From assembly GCA_026709365.1 (NCBI GenBank), contig JAPOTD010000128.1:1-45392 (forward strand): a stretch of DNA of 45,392 nt, read 5' to 3'. The stretch is from Gammaproteobacteria bacterium. GTDB lineage: Bacteria; Pseudomonadota; Gammaproteobacteria; Pseudomonadales; Azotimanducaceae. The notes under the pieces were generated by a model. That model saw only the letters and a program-made list of their open reading frames with translations, was not told where the DNA came from and ran no database searches. Positions 35,389-44,366 of this stretch are shown one piece after another. The stretch's first letter is position 1, and each line of letters begins with the position of its first letter. Position numbers and translations under genes: made by a program.

Positions 35389-35533
35389 CGCGGACCGACG
35401 AGCCGCGCTGCGGACAAGGTGACGAATGAAGCCATGGCTCTGAGAGGCGGAAAGATGGTCGCTGCGCGCAAAGCTGGCCCATGTTGGCAGCCTTGCCCAG
35501 CGGTTGAGAGACATAGTTGAGGAAATTGCGTAG

Positions 35534-36949
35534 ATGTTGCTTGCGGTAGCTCTGATCATTCTGATCGTTGGCTCGGTCCTTTTTCACATCCTAAGTCCTT
35601 GGTACCTCACCCCCCTGGCGTCCAACTGGAGCATGATTGACTTCACGATCGACGTCACTTTCTGGGTGACGGGCTTCGTCTTCGTTGCCGTGAACGCCTT
35701 CATGGCCTACTGCATCATCAAGTTCCGCTACAACAAGGAGAGGCGCTCGGAGTACCAGCCGGAGAACCACAAGCTGGAGTTGTGGCTGACCGGCATCACC
35801 GCGGTGGGCGTCGCCGCCATGCTGGCGCCGGGCCTGTGGGTCTGGGCGGAATTCGTCACCGTGCCGGAGGATGCCGACGAAATCGAGGCCCTCGGCCAGC
35901 AATGGCACTGGAGCTACCGGCTGCCGGGCGACGACGGCAAGTTCGGCAACGTGGATGCCAAGCTCATCAGCGACGACAACCCCTTCGGCATGGACCCGGA
36001 CGATCCCCACGGCCAGGATGACCGGCTGATCGAGAGCAACGGGGTGCATCTGCCGGTCGGCCGCAACGTCAAGATCAACCTGCGCGCCAAGGACGTGCTG
36101 CACAACTTCACGGTGCCCCAGTTCCGCGTCAAGATGGACATGGTGCCGGGGCTGGTCTCCTACCTCTGGCTGCAGCCCACCGAAGCAGGGGAGTACGAGG
36201 TGCTCTGCGAGGAGCTGTGCGGCATTGGCCACTTCGCCATGCGCGGCAAGGTGGTGGTCGATGAGGCGGTGGATTACGACGCTTGGTACGCGGCCCAGCC
36301 CACCTACGCCGACATCCTGGCGCGGCCGCAGGGCGATCCGGTCGCCGGGCAGGCGCGCTACGCCGTCTGCGTCGCCTGCCACGGCGCGCAAGGGGAGGGC
36401 ATGCAGGTCATGAACGCGCCCAAGATCGCCGGCCAGGAGGACTGGTACCTGCGCCGTCAACTCAACTACTACAAGACCGGCGTGCGCGGCGCCCACCCGC
36501 AGGACGTCTTTGGCCAGCAGATGGCGCCCATGGTCATGACGCTGGCGACCGATCAGGCGATGGAGGACGTGATCGCCTACATCGGCAACCTGCCGGATCA
36601 GCCTGCCGCAGCCACCATCACCGGGGACGTGGCGCGCGGCGAGGACATCTGGGTCACCTGCGGCGCCTGCCACGGCTATGAAGCCCAAGGGCTCAAGTCG
36701 CTGAACGCGCCGCGCATGGCCGGCATGACCGATTGGTACCTGGCCCGGCAGCTGGAGAACTTCAAGGCCAACATCCGCGGGCGCCACGAGGACGACCTGT
36801 ACGGTTGGCAGATGGCGGAAATGGCCCGCGTGCTCAAGGATGACGACGCCGTCAATGACGTCGTTGCCTACGTCAACACCTTAGGACAAACGCAAGTTGC
36901 CGCCGCCTCGCTCCAAGCTGGCGCGGCCTATGCAGGAGCGGAGGAATAG
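35534..36949 (+). CDS. coxB: Cytochrome c oxidase subunit II fused to two cytochrome c domains
   Basis: 471 residues. Three hydrophobic spans (about 1-20, 38-62 and 83-105) precede the cupredoxin domain. CuA ligands are visible in CEELCGIGHFAM (Cys225, Cys229, His233, Met236) with a further His in VLHNFTV. Two c-type haem domains follow, with CVACH (279-283) and CGACH (376-380), each of class I with distal Met. Subunit II normally has none (aa3) or one (caa3) cytochrome c domain; two make this a dihaem caa3-like form. The start ATG at 35534 follows GAGGAAA. It heads the operon with subunits I, III, III' and IV; 145 bases without a gene precede it. Confidence 0.94.
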   Translation: MLLAVALIILIVGSVLFHILSPWYLTPLASNWSMIDFTIDVTFWVTGFVFVAVNAFMAYCIIKFRYNKERRSEYQPENHKLELWLTGITAVGVAAMLAPGLWVWAEFVTVPEDADEIEALGQQWHWSYRLPGDDGKFGNVDAKLISDDNPFGMDPDDPHGQDDRLIESNGVHLPVGRNVKINLRAKDVLHNFTVPQFRVKMDMVPGLVSYLWLQPTEAGEYEVLCEELCGIGHFAMRGKVVVDEAVDYDAWYAAQPTYADILARPQGDPVAGQARYAVCVACHGAQGEGMQVMNAPKIAGQEDWYLRRQLNYYKTGVRGAHPQDVFGQQMAPMVMTLATDQAMEDVIAYIGNLPDQPAAATITGDVARGEDIWVTCGACHGYEAQGLKSLNAPRMAGMTDWYLARQLENFKANIRGRHEDDLYGWQMAEMARVLKDDDAVNDVVAYVNTLGQTQVAAASLQAGAAYAGAEE

Positions 36950-36950
36950 C

Positions 36951-38771
36951 ATGGCTCAAGTCGCCCACGATGCGGTCACCGATGCGGACCTACGGCCTTT
37001 CGAGGTCGCCGAGGAGCCGCTCTACCATCCCAAGACCTTCATCGGCAAGTACATCTGGAGCCAGGACGCCAAGGTCATTGCCATTCAGTACGCCATCACC
37101 GCCATCGGCATTGGCTTGGTGGCGCTGGTGCTTTCGATTCTCATGCGCCTGCAGCTGGGCTTCCCGGAGTCGTTTTCCCTGATAGATCCCGCCAACTACC
37201 TGCAGTTCGTGACCATGCACGGCATGATCATGGTCATCTACCTGCTGACGGCGCTCTTCCTGGGCGGTTTCGGCAACTACCTCATCCCGCTGCAAATCGG
37301 CGCCCGGGACATGGTGTTCCCGTACGCCAACATGCTCAGCTTTTGGTTCTACCTGGCGGCGGTGCTTATTCTGGTGGCCAGCTTCTTCGTGCCCGGCGGC
37401 CCCACCGGGGCGGGTTGGACGCTGTACCCGCCGCAAGCGGTGATCGGCGGCACCCCAGGCACGGGCGCAGGCATCATTCTTATGCTCATTTCGTTGTGCG
37501 TGTTCATCATCGGCTTCACGATGGGCGGCTTGAACTACGCGGTGACGGTGCTGCAGGCGCGCACCAGGGGCATGACGCTGATGCGCATGCCGTTGACGGT
37601 CTGGGGCATCTTCATGGCCACGGTGCTGGCGCTGCTGGCCTTCCCGGCCCTCTTCGTCAGCTGCATCATGATGATCCTGGACCGGCTCATCGGCACCAGC
37701 TTCTTCATGCCGGCCATGATGTCGATGGGTGAGCAGACCGCCTATGACGGCGGCAGCCCGATTCTCTTCCAGCACCTGTTCTGGTTCTTCGGCCATCCGG
37801 AGGTTTACATCGTGGCCCTGCCCGCCTTCGGCATTGTCTCCGACGTGCTGGCCACCCATGCCCGCAAGAACATCTTCGGCTACCGCATGATGGTTTGGGC
37901 CATCGTCGCCATCGGGGCGCTGAGCTTCATCGTCTGGGCGCACCACATGTACGTCAGCGGCATGAATCCCTACTTCGGCTTCTTCTTCGCGACCACCACG
38001 CTGATCATCGCCGTGCCGACGGCCATCAAGGTTTACAACTGGGTGCTGACGTTGTGGCGGGGCAACATTCAGCTGACCGTGCCCATGCTGTTCTCCATTG
38101 GCTTCATCTTCACCTTCATCAACGGCGGGCTGACCGGCCTGTTCCTGGGCAACGTCACCGTCGATCTGCCGCTGTCGGACACCTACTTCGTCGTGGCCCA
38201 CTTCCACATGGTCATGGCGGTCTCGCCGGTGCTGGTGGTGTTTGGCGCCATCTACCATTGGTATCCGAAGATCACCGGCAGGATGTTCGACGAGACCTTG
38301 GGCAAAATCCACTTCTGGATCACCTTCCTCGGCAGCTACGCCATTTACTACCCGATGCACTACCTGGGCTTTGAAGGCGTGCCGCGGCGCTACTACGCCT
38401 ACGGCGAAACCGCTTTCATGTCGGAGTCCGCCCAGGACCTGAACATGGCGATCTCCATCGCCGCCATCGTCGTTGCCCTGGCGCAGCTGATCTTCATCTA
38501 CAACATCATCAAGAGCCTGTTCAGCGGCGAAAAGGCGGGACACAACCCCTGGAACGCCACCACCTTGGAGTGGCAAACCCCGCACACGCCGCCGCGGCAC
38601 GGCAACTTCGATGAGGATGAGCTGCCGTCAGTCTATCGGTGGGCCTACGACTACGGGGTGCCCGGAGCCAAGGAGGACTTCATCCCGCAAAACGTGCCGT
38701 CCGAGGAAATGGCGGCGGCCCGCGTCTCCGGCGAGGCCCGCGCCCAAGGCGACGGCAAGGCGGACCGCTGA
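36951..38771 (+). CDS. coxA: Cytochrome c oxidase subunit I
   Basis: 606 residues with 12 or more spans. The haem-copper core is complete: FVTMHGMIMVIYLL (haem a His), FWFFGHPEVYIVALPAFG (CuB His, Glu of the XGHPEVY motif, and the Tyr), WAHHMYVSGMNP (two CuB His) and VVAHFHMVMAV (haem a3 and haem a His). The XGHPEVY form marks an A1-type oxidase. The ATG at 36951, right after the coxB stop and behind GGAGCGGAGGA, fixes the start. It is the second gene of the operon and the proton-pumping O2-reducing subunit. Confidence 0.96.
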   Translation: MAQVAHDAVTDADLRPFEVAEEPLYHPKTFIGKYIWSQDAKVIAIQYAITAIGIGLVALVLSILMRLQLGFPESFSLIDPANYLQFVTMHGMIMVIYLLTALFLGGFGNYLIPLQIGARDMVFPYANMLSFWFYLAAVLILVASFFVPGGPTGAGWTLYPPQAVIGGTPGTGAGIILMLISLCVFIIGFTMGGLNYAVTVLQARTRGMTLMRMPLTVWGIFMATVLALLAFPALFVSCIMMILDRLIGTSFFMPAMMSMGEQTAYDGGSPILFQHLFWFFGHPEVYIVALPAFGIVSDVLATHARKNIFGYRMMVWAIVAIGALSFIVWAHHMYVSGMNPYFGFFFATTTLIIAVPTAIKVYNWVLTLWRGNIQLTVPMLFSIGFIFTFINGGLTGLFLGNVTVDLPLSDTYFVVAHFHMVMAVSPVLVVFGAIYHWYPKITGRMFDETLGKIHFWITFLGSYAIYYPMHYLGFEGVPRRYYAYGETAFMSESAQDLNMAISIAAIVVALAQLIFIYNIIKSLFSGEKAGHNPWNATTLEWQTPHTPPRHGNFDEDELPSVYRWAYDYGVPGAKEDFIPQNVPSEEMAAARVSGEARAQGDGKADR

Positions 38772-38775
38772 CGCC

Positions 38776-39432
38776 ATGACCGCGACCCTGGTATTTCTGG
38801 CCCTGCTCATGGGGGCGGTGGTTTGGTGGTTGGTGCGCCAGACCATCAACGTCAAGCCTTGGGTGGCCAGCGCCCCATCGGGTGCCCAGCAGGGGGTGGG
38901 GCTGGTGGCGCCGCAGAAGATGGCCCTCGGGGTGTTGCTGGCCGTCATCACCTCGCTGTTCGCCCTGTTCATCAGCGCCTACTCCATTCGCATGGAACTG
39001 TCGGATTGGCGTCCTCTGCCGGAGCCGGACCTGCTGTGGCTCAACACCGCCATCCTGTTTGTCGGCAGCCTGGGGCTGCAATGGGCTTGGCGGGGCGCGG
39101 CCCGGCAGCAATGGCCAGCCATCCGCGTTGGGCTGGTGGTTGGCGGCGGCTGCGCCTTGGCCTTCATGGCTGGCCAGCTTCTGGTGTGGCAAGACCTTGC
39201 GGCCTCCGGCTACCTGATCGCGAGCAACCCGGCCAACGCCTTCTTCTACGTGCTGACCGGGCTGCATGTCCTGCATCTGCTCGGCGGCTTGGTCGTGCTG
39301 GCCCGAACCTCGGGCCATGCCTGGTCGGGAGCGCTGGCCAAGGCTCGCCTGGGCGTCGAGCTGTGTGCCGTTTACTGGCACTTTCTGTTCGTGGTCTGGC
39401 TCATCCTGTTTGGCCTGATGCTGTCCACCTGA
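38776..39432 (+). CDS. Haem-copper oxidase subunit III, first paralogue
   Basis: 218 residues, about six spans. VLTGLHVLHLLGGLVVL and CAVYWHFLFVVWLILFGLML are subunit III motifs. The ATG at 38776 lies five bases after the coxA stop. The protein is shorter and more divergent than the next gene; both keep the His-x-x-His-like and YWHF elements. Two subunit III genes in one oxidase operon are uncommon, and they may form a split or alternative subunit. Confidence 0.85.
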   Translation: MTATLVFLALLMGAVVWWLVRQTINVKPWVASAPSGAQQGVGLVAPQKMALGVLLAVITSLFALFISAYSIRMELSDWRPLPEPDLLWLNTAILFVGSLGLQWAWRGAARQQWPAIRVGLVVGGGCALAFMAGQLLVWQDLAASGYLIASNPANAFFYVLTGLHVLHLLGGLVVLARTSGHAWSGALAKARLGVELCAVYWHFLFVVWLILFGLMLST

Positions 39433-39533
39433 ACCGCTAGGCGGACGGCCGCAACCCAGGTTTTTGCATTTGCATCCATTCACGCAAACCCCATGCCATC
39501 ACACCCATCCCATCACATAAGGAAAGCAATGAC

Positions 39534-40235
39534 GTGGCTGAATCAGTAGCCCTCACGCCCGGAGTCAAGGGCGTTGTTGACGATTGGTCCTCTGACCAGC
39601 GGGCGTTCAAGAACGTGCCCTGGGGCAAGGCCATGATGTGGATCTTCCTGTTGAGCGACACCTTCATTTTCGGCTGCTTCCTAGTGGGCTACATGACCGT
39701 GCGCATGTCCACCACGACGCCTTGGCCCAACCCCAGCGAAGTGTTTGCCTTGGAATTCCTGGGCACGCCGGTGCCGCTGCTGCTGATCGCAATCATGACC
39801 TTCGTGCTCATCACCAGCAGCGGCACCATGGCCATGGCGGTGAAGTTTGGCTACGAAAAGCGCAAGGTGCCAACCTTCTGGCTGCTGGTGGTGACGGCGT
39901 TTCTTGGCGCCACCTTCGTCGGCATGCAGGTCTTCGAATGGACCAAGCTGATTGTTGATGAGGGCGTGCGGCCCTGGAGCAATCCCATGGGCGCACCGCA
40001 GTTCGGCGCCGTCTTCTTCATGGTCACCGGCTTTCACGGCACCCATGTGTCCATTGGCGTGATCTTCCTCGTCATCACCGCCATAAAGGTGCGGCGCGGC
40101 GACTTGGACAAGGAGACGCCCGGCTTTATGACGGGGCGCAGCAACCGCTACGAGATCGTCGAGACGATGGGCCTCTACTGGCACTTCGTGGACCTCGTTT
40201 GGGTCTTTATTTTCGCTTTCTTCTACCTTTGGTAG
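39534..40235 (+). CDS. coxC: Cytochrome c oxidase subunit III, second paralogue
   Basis: 233 residues with about five to seven spans. WGKAMMWIFLLSDTFIFGCFLVGYM, MVTGFHGTHVSIGVIFLVI and MGLYWHFVDLVWVFIFAFFYLW are standard for subunit III. The start is GTG at 39534, behind AAGGAAAG; an ATG at 39529 is out of frame and closes after six codons. It is separated from the first paralogue by 101 bases. Confidence 0.92.
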   Translation: MAESVALTPGVKGVVDDWSSDQRAFKNVPWGKAMMWIFLLSDTFIFGCFLVGYMTVRMSTTTPWPNPSEVFALEFLGTPVPLLLIAIMTFVLITSSGTMAMAVKFGYEKRKVPTFWLLVVTAFLGATFVGMQVFEWTKLIVDEGVRPWSNPMGAPQFGAVFFMVTGFHGTHVSIGVIFLVITAIKVRRGDLDKETPGFMTGRSNRYEIVETMGLYWHFVDLVWVFIFAFFYLW

Positions 40236-40260
40236 TTCAGGACGACGGGGAAATCAACTG

Positions 40261-40590
40261 ATGTCAGATCAAGGCCAACAACATCCAATTTCCACCTACT
40301 TCTGGATATGGGGGTTGCTCTTCGTGCTCAGCGCCGCCTCCTACATGGTGGACTACCTCGCCTTTCAGGGCTACCTGCGGTGGACGCTGGTCGTCATCTT
40401 CATGATGCTCAAGGCGGGCCTGATCGTTGCCGTGTTCATGCACATGATGTGGGAGCGGATGGCGCTGATCTACGCCATCCTGGTGCCCCCGTTGGTGCTT
40501 ATCGTGCTCATTGGCCTAATGGTCGGCGAAGCCGACTACACTTGGCTCACCCGTGAGGAGTTCTTCACGCCCTTCAGCTGGGGCGACTGA
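40261..40590 (+). CDS. Cytochrome c oxidase subunit IV (prokaryotic)
   Basis: 109 residues with three spans (WIWGLLFVLSAASYMVDYLAF; WTLVVIFMMLKAGLIVAVFMHMMW; LIYAILVPPLVLIVLIGLMVG). The FMMLKAGLIVAVFMHM segment is the signature of the small fourth subunit of bacterial A-type oxidases. It closes the coxBACC'-IV operon, 25 bases after the subunit III' stop, and converges with the HiPIP gene. Confidence 0.9.
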   Translation: MSDQGQQHPISTYFWIWGLLFVLSAASYMVDYLAFQGYLRWTLVVIFMMLKAGLIVAVFMHMMWERMALIYAILVPPLVLIVLIGLMVGEADYTWLTREEFFTPFSWGD

Positions 40591-40611
40591 GCTGATTGAC
40601 GGGACAGGACA

Positions 40612-40938
40612 CTAGGACGGGATCGCCACCCAAACGTTGCACCAGCCCTTGGCGGCAACCAGCTTGCCAGGGAAGATGGCGCAGGTGCCCCAATCCTCGC
40701 TGGTGGCCTTGTATTGCACGCAGTTGTCGCAGTACTGGTCTGCCGCCCACTTCGGAAACTTCGCGGTATCCACGTCGTCCACGGAATGCTTGTAGCCCAA
40801 AGCCATCGCCATGGGATCGTCTTCGGTGATCTCAACCTCACCAGCGGCCCAAGCGCTTGAATTGGCCAACAGGTTGGCCATCGGTATGGCGCTGAGCGTC
40901 AGGGCGCTCCCCTTCAAAAATGAACGGCGTTGCAGCAT
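40612..40938 (-). CDS. High-potential iron-sulfur protein (HiPIP) with Tat signal
   Basis: 108 residues. The Tat signal MLQRRSFLKGSALTLSA...AWA leads the protein to the periplasm already folded. Cys70, Cys73, Cys86 and Cys100 (CDNC, GTC, GWCNVW) bind the [4Fe-4S]3+/2+ cluster; spacing and the final aromatic pattern match HiPIPs. It is convergent with the oxidase operon, with 21 bases between stops. HiPIPs carry electrons from bc1 to oxidases or photosynthetic centres; the location suggests it feeds the dihaem caa3-like oxidase. The ATG at 40938 follows AAGGAAA. Confidence 0.93.
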   Translation of the reverse strand: MLQRRSFLKGSALTLSAIPMANLLANSSAWAAGEVEITEDDPMAMALGYKHSVDDVDTAKFPKWAADQYCDNCVQYKATSEDWGTCAIFPGKLVAAKGWCNVWVAIPS

Positions 40939-41265
40939 GGGTTTCCTTGTAGTTTGCTTGGTTTGAAGTTGCGGACGGGCCAGCAACGGCTGGCGAGGCG
41001 GATTATACACATCACGCCGGGTAGTGGCTCAGTTTGAATCACGTCGTCTTGATTCGGTCGAGGGCAGGACGCCCTTATCTCCGGGGGGCTCACCTGAAGC
41101 GGGCACCCCGTCCCGGAGCGAGGGCCCCTTGCCCTCGCAGTGACGCGCGTCAGAGCGCCAGCCGCTCAAGCCTAGACAAATTCAAACTGAGCCACTACCG
41201 CACGCCGGGGTTGACCCCCCATTAAACGGCCAATGGCGCTATCATCAGTCGGCAAGGGGCGCCAT
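40939..41265. other. Gap between the HiPIP and DUF1800 genes
   Basis: It holds the HiPIP promoter region (about 40939-41012, no clear boxes seen), the MITE-like element at 41020-41199, and a segment before the DUF1800 start with a TTGACC (41211) but no well-spaced -10 box. An in-frame ATG at 41233 lies in this segment. Confidence 0.6.
41020..41199. mobile_element. 180-bp MITE-like element with 20-bp terminal inverted repeats
   Basis: Left end GGTAGTGGCTCAGTTTGAAT (41020-41039) and right end ATTCAAACTGAGCCACTACC (41180-41199) are perfect inverted repeats. CACGCCG occurs on both sides (41013-41019 and 41201-41207), offset by one base, which is compatible with a 7-8 bp target duplication but not decisive. 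The interior has GTCGAGGGCAGGACGCCCTT (from 41057) and CCCGGAGCGAGGG, shared with the elements near 1827-2007 and 26444-26797. It has no coding capacity. Confidence 0.78.
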
Positions 41266-43104
41266 ATGCGATTCAAGTTGATCGATCTGCGGACAGCTTT
41301 GGTCCGCTTCGTAGCCGGCATCTGCGTTGCCGCCGCTCCCATCTGGGCTCATGGGGACTTCAGCCCGATCGAGCCTGAGAATTGGGGGGAGGCGGAGGCC
41401 CGCCATCTGCTGGAGCGGGCTGGGTTTGGGGGCACTCCTGCGGAAGTGGCCGTCTTGGCGGCGCTGTCCCCCGAAGCCGCCGTGCGCCGCTTGGTCTATT
41501 TCGAGGGGGCGCCGGAGGCGAAGCTGCCGGACTTCGAGCCCTCAGGCATCTTTGATGCTGGGCTGGATCCCTTTCCGCCTAGCCGCCCGGCCACCACCGC
41601 CTTGGCCCGCCAGCAGGGCGGAGCGCTCGGCATCCAAGCCAGGCCTTCCGGCAACCGGCCTTTGCAGCCGGTGGTCAACGCCTTTTTCTACTGGCTGCGC
41701 GCCAGCCGTCTGGAAACCGATCGGGTCGCCTACTGGTGGGCGAACCGCATGCTCTCAAGCCCCCGGCCGCTGCAGGAGCGGATGGCGCTGTTCTGGCACG
41801 GTCACTTCGCCACCAACGAGGACAAGGTGCGCGACTACCGCAAGATGCTCCAGCAGCTGCGGCTCTTTCAACGGTTGGGCCTGGGTGATTTCCGCACCCT
41901 GTTGATTGCCGTGGCCCAAGATCCGGCGATGCTGGCCTTCCTGGATGCGGGAGTCAACGTCAAGGGCTCGCCGAACGAGAACTTCGCCCGGGAAATCATG
42001 GAGTTGTTCACCATGGGAGTCGGCCGCTACGACGAGGCTGACGTGCGCGAAGCCGCCCGAGCGTTCACTGGCTGGAACTACCGCGGGCTCGACTTCAACT
42101 TGCAAGCCGAGGCCCATGACGGCGGCATCAAGCGTTTTCTGGGCCAGGAGGGACGCTTTGACGGCGTGGACGTCATCGACATCATTCTTGCCCAGGACGC
42201 GGCTGCCGAATTCATCGCCGGCAAGCTCCACCGGCACTTCCTGAGCGAGACGCTCAGCGCCGACGACCGTCGGCAACTCGGCGGTTGGCTGAAGTCGGCC
42301 AACTACGACATCGCCGCCTTTCTGGAACGGCTGTTGCTGTCGCGCCGCTTCTACGCAGCCGATGTGGTCGGCACCCGCATCAAGGGGCCAGTTGAATTCG
42401 TCATCTCCACCTATCGCAAGTTGGGCCTGGAAGCCGTGCCCGGGGCGCCGGACTTCAACACCGTCGCCGAGTCCTTGGGCCAGCGGCTGATGCATCCGCC
42501 CACGGTGGCGGGCTGGAGCGAAGGCCGTAGCTGGATCACCCCAAGCCTGCTCTTCGAGCGGGGCAACTTCGTGCTTGACCTGGCCTTTCCGGACATCGCC
42601 TTCGTTCCCCCGGACCGCTACCCGAGCTACGGCGCGGAGATCCTGGGCGTGCATGAGCGCCTGCGCGCCGGCATGGACATCAGCCGGGCGACCCGGCCTG
42701 CGGCCATGGCGAGCGGCGGCATGGAGTCCGGGGGCATGGGCGAGATGGCGGCATCCAATCTGCTTGCCGACCGCGATGAGGCCTTCAACACCCGCTACGG
42801 CAGCTACCGAGGCTGGCAGATGGCCATTGAGCGGGTCAAGCCCATACCCCGCCACACGGCCCGCCTCGACTTGACGGGCATGGTGCTCAGGGAGGGCCTG
42901 GAAACCCCTCAAGAGGTGGTCGGCCACTTGGTGGAGCGGTTCTTCTCGGTGGCTCCGGACCCGGCCACGCAAAGTGCGCTGGCGGAGTACTTGGAAGGGG
43001 AGCTGGGCACCGGGGACGTTCGCGCTGCGGCCTCTTACTTGGAGGAGCCGTTGCGGCTTCTGCTGCATGCGCTGCTGAGCCGTCCGGAGTATCAACTGGG
43101 CTGA
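41266..43104 (+). CDS. DUF1800 domain-containing protein
   Basis: A 612-residue protein with a signal peptide (MRFKLIDLRTALVRFVAGICVAAAPIWA). The DUF1800 body starts at EARHLLERAGFGGTPAEV and includes WWANRMLSSPRPLQERMALFWHGHFAT, NENFAREIMELFTMGVGRY, VREAARAFTGW and MHPPTVAGWSEGRSWI. A Met/Gly-rich loop (AMASGGMESGGMGEM) is inserted in the C-terminal half. I chose the ATG at 41266 because it starts the signal peptide; an ATG at 41233 would add 11 residues. DUF1800 and DUF1501 proteins are almost always encoded as a pair; their role is not settled. Confidence 0.9.
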   Translation: MRFKLIDLRTALVRFVAGICVAAAPIWAHGDFSPIEPENWGEAEARHLLERAGFGGTPAEVAVLAALSPEAAVRRLVYFEGAPEAKLPDFEPSGIFDAGLDPFPPSRPATTALARQQGGALGIQARPSGNRPLQPVVNAFFYWLRASRLETDRVAYWWANRMLSSPRPLQERMALFWHGHFATNEDKVRDYRKMLQQLRLFQRLGLGDFRTLLIAVAQDPAMLAFLDAGVNVKGSPNENFAREIMELFTMGVGRYDEADVREAARAFTGWNYRGLDFNLQAEAHDGGIKRFLGQEGRFDGVDVIDIILAQDAAAEFIAGKLHRHFLSETLSADDRRQLGGWLKSANYDIAAFLERLLLSRRFYAADVVGTRIKGPVEFVISTYRKLGLEAVPGAPDFNTVAESLGQRLMHPPTVAGWSEGRSWITPSLLFERGNFVLDLAFPDIAFVPPDRYPSYGAEILGVHERLRAGMDISRATRPAAMASGGMESGGMGEMAASNLLADRDEAFNTRYGSYRGWQMAIERVKPIPRHTARLDLTGMVLREGLETPQEVVGHLVERFFSVAPDPATQSALAEYLEGELGTGDVRAAASYLEEPLRLLLHALLSRPEYQLG

Positions 43105-43131
43105 CGTCCGGCCGCAGGAGAGGAGGATTCC

Positions 43132-44352
43132 ATGTTCAACCGCCGAAGCCTGTTGGGGAGCGGCATCGCAGCGACGGCAGCGCTGGCGACGGCGCCTGTC
43201 TTCAACCGCCCCGCGTGGGCGGCCCCGCGGCGCGGTGACGGGGATCGAGTCCTCGTGGTGGTCGAGCTTTCCGGGGGCAACGACGGGTTGAACACCGTGG
43301 TGCCCTATGGCGATGACGCCTACTACCGGCAGCGCCCGACCATCGGCATCAACGCGGATGAACTGCTCAAGCTGGACGGCGAGTTCGGCCTCAACCCCGG
43401 CATGTTGGGTTTTGAGCGGCTCTGGCACAGCGGCGACCTGGCCATCGTCCACGGCTGCGGCTACGAGCAGCCGTCCTACTCCCACTTCACGTCCATGGCC
43501 TATTGGCACACCGGCGCGCCGGGAGGAGGCGATGAATTCGGCTGGCTGGGCCGCTTGGCGGACGCCATGGGCGAAGCCGACGCCGCTGGCGGGGACAGCG
43601 GCGCGGGGGCGGAGCTGCTTATTAACATCGCCTCCGCGCAATCCCTGGCGGTCAAGAGCCGGCGGCACACGCCCGTGGTTTTCGACGATCCGGAGCGCTT
43701 TCAACGCCGCGCCTTCCACTCGCAGCAAGCGCTGATGGCCCGCATCGACCAGGACGATGGCAATGCGGCGCGCGCCTACCTCAACGATGTCGCCAAGAGC
43801 GCGCTCGGCGCCTCGGCGAGGATTCGCCGGGCCTGGTCGGACTACCGCTCGCCGGTGGATTACGGCATCGCCCCGATGGACCTGCCGAAGGTGGCGGCCT
43901 GCATCGGGGCCGGATTGCCGGCCCGCATCTACCACGTCGCCTTCCGCAACAACGCCTTCGACACCCATGTGCAGCAAAGCGCCCTGCACCGAAGGCTCCT
44001 AAGCTACGCCTGCGACGGCATTCACGGCTTCATCCGCGACTTGGAACGCATGGGACAGGCGGATAGGGTGGTGGTGCTGGTGCATTCCGAGTTCGGCCGT
44101 CGGGTGCCGGAGAACGCCAACCTCGGCACCGACCACGGCACCGCCAACCTCATGTTCCTGGCCGGCAGGCCGATCAAGGGTGGGCACTACGGCAAGCCGC
44201 CGAGCCTGACGGAACTGACCGATGGCGAAAACCTGATCCATGCGGTGGACTTCCGCCGCGTGTATGCCACGGCCATTGATGGATGGATGCAGCCGGGCGC
44301 TGCCTCGACGGTGCTCAAGGGGCGGTTCGAGACCTTGCCGGCCTTCGTTTGA
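43132..44352 (+). CDS. DUF1501 domain-containing protein with Tat signal
   Basis: 406 residues. The Tat signal MFNRRSLLGSGIAATAAL...AWA is followed by VLVVVELSGGNDGLNTVVPY, a typical DUF1501 start, and by GYEQPSYSHFTSMAYWHTG, VHSEFGRRVPENANLGTDHGTA and FLAGRPIKGGHYG. These motifs resemble the metal-binding core of the alkaline-phosphatase/sulfatase superfamily, to which DUF1501 belongs. The start follows AGGAGAGGAGGA. It lies 27 bases after the DUF1800 gene and is surely cotranscribed. The substrate is unknown. Confidence 0.92.
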   Translation: MFNRRSLLGSGIAATAALATAPVFNRPAWAAPRRGDGDRVLVVVELSGGNDGLNTVVPYGDDAYYRQRPTIGINADELLKLDGEFGLNPGMLGFERLWHSGDLAIVHGCGYEQPSYSHFTSMAYWHTGAPGGGDEFGWLGRLADAMGEADAAGGDSGAGAELLINIASAQSLAVKSRRHTPVVFDDPERFQRRAFHSQQALMARIDQDDGNAARAYLNDVAKSALGASARIRRAWSDYRSPVDYGIAPMDLPKVAACIGAGLPARIYHVAFRNNAFDTHVQQSALHRRLLSYACDGIHGFIRDLERMGQADRVVVLVHSEFGRRVPENANLGTDHGTANLMFLAGRPIKGGHYGKPPSLTELTDGENLIHAVDFRRVYATAIDGWMQPGAASTVLKGRFETLPAFV

Positions 44353-44366
44353 CTGGGACGTTGCGG

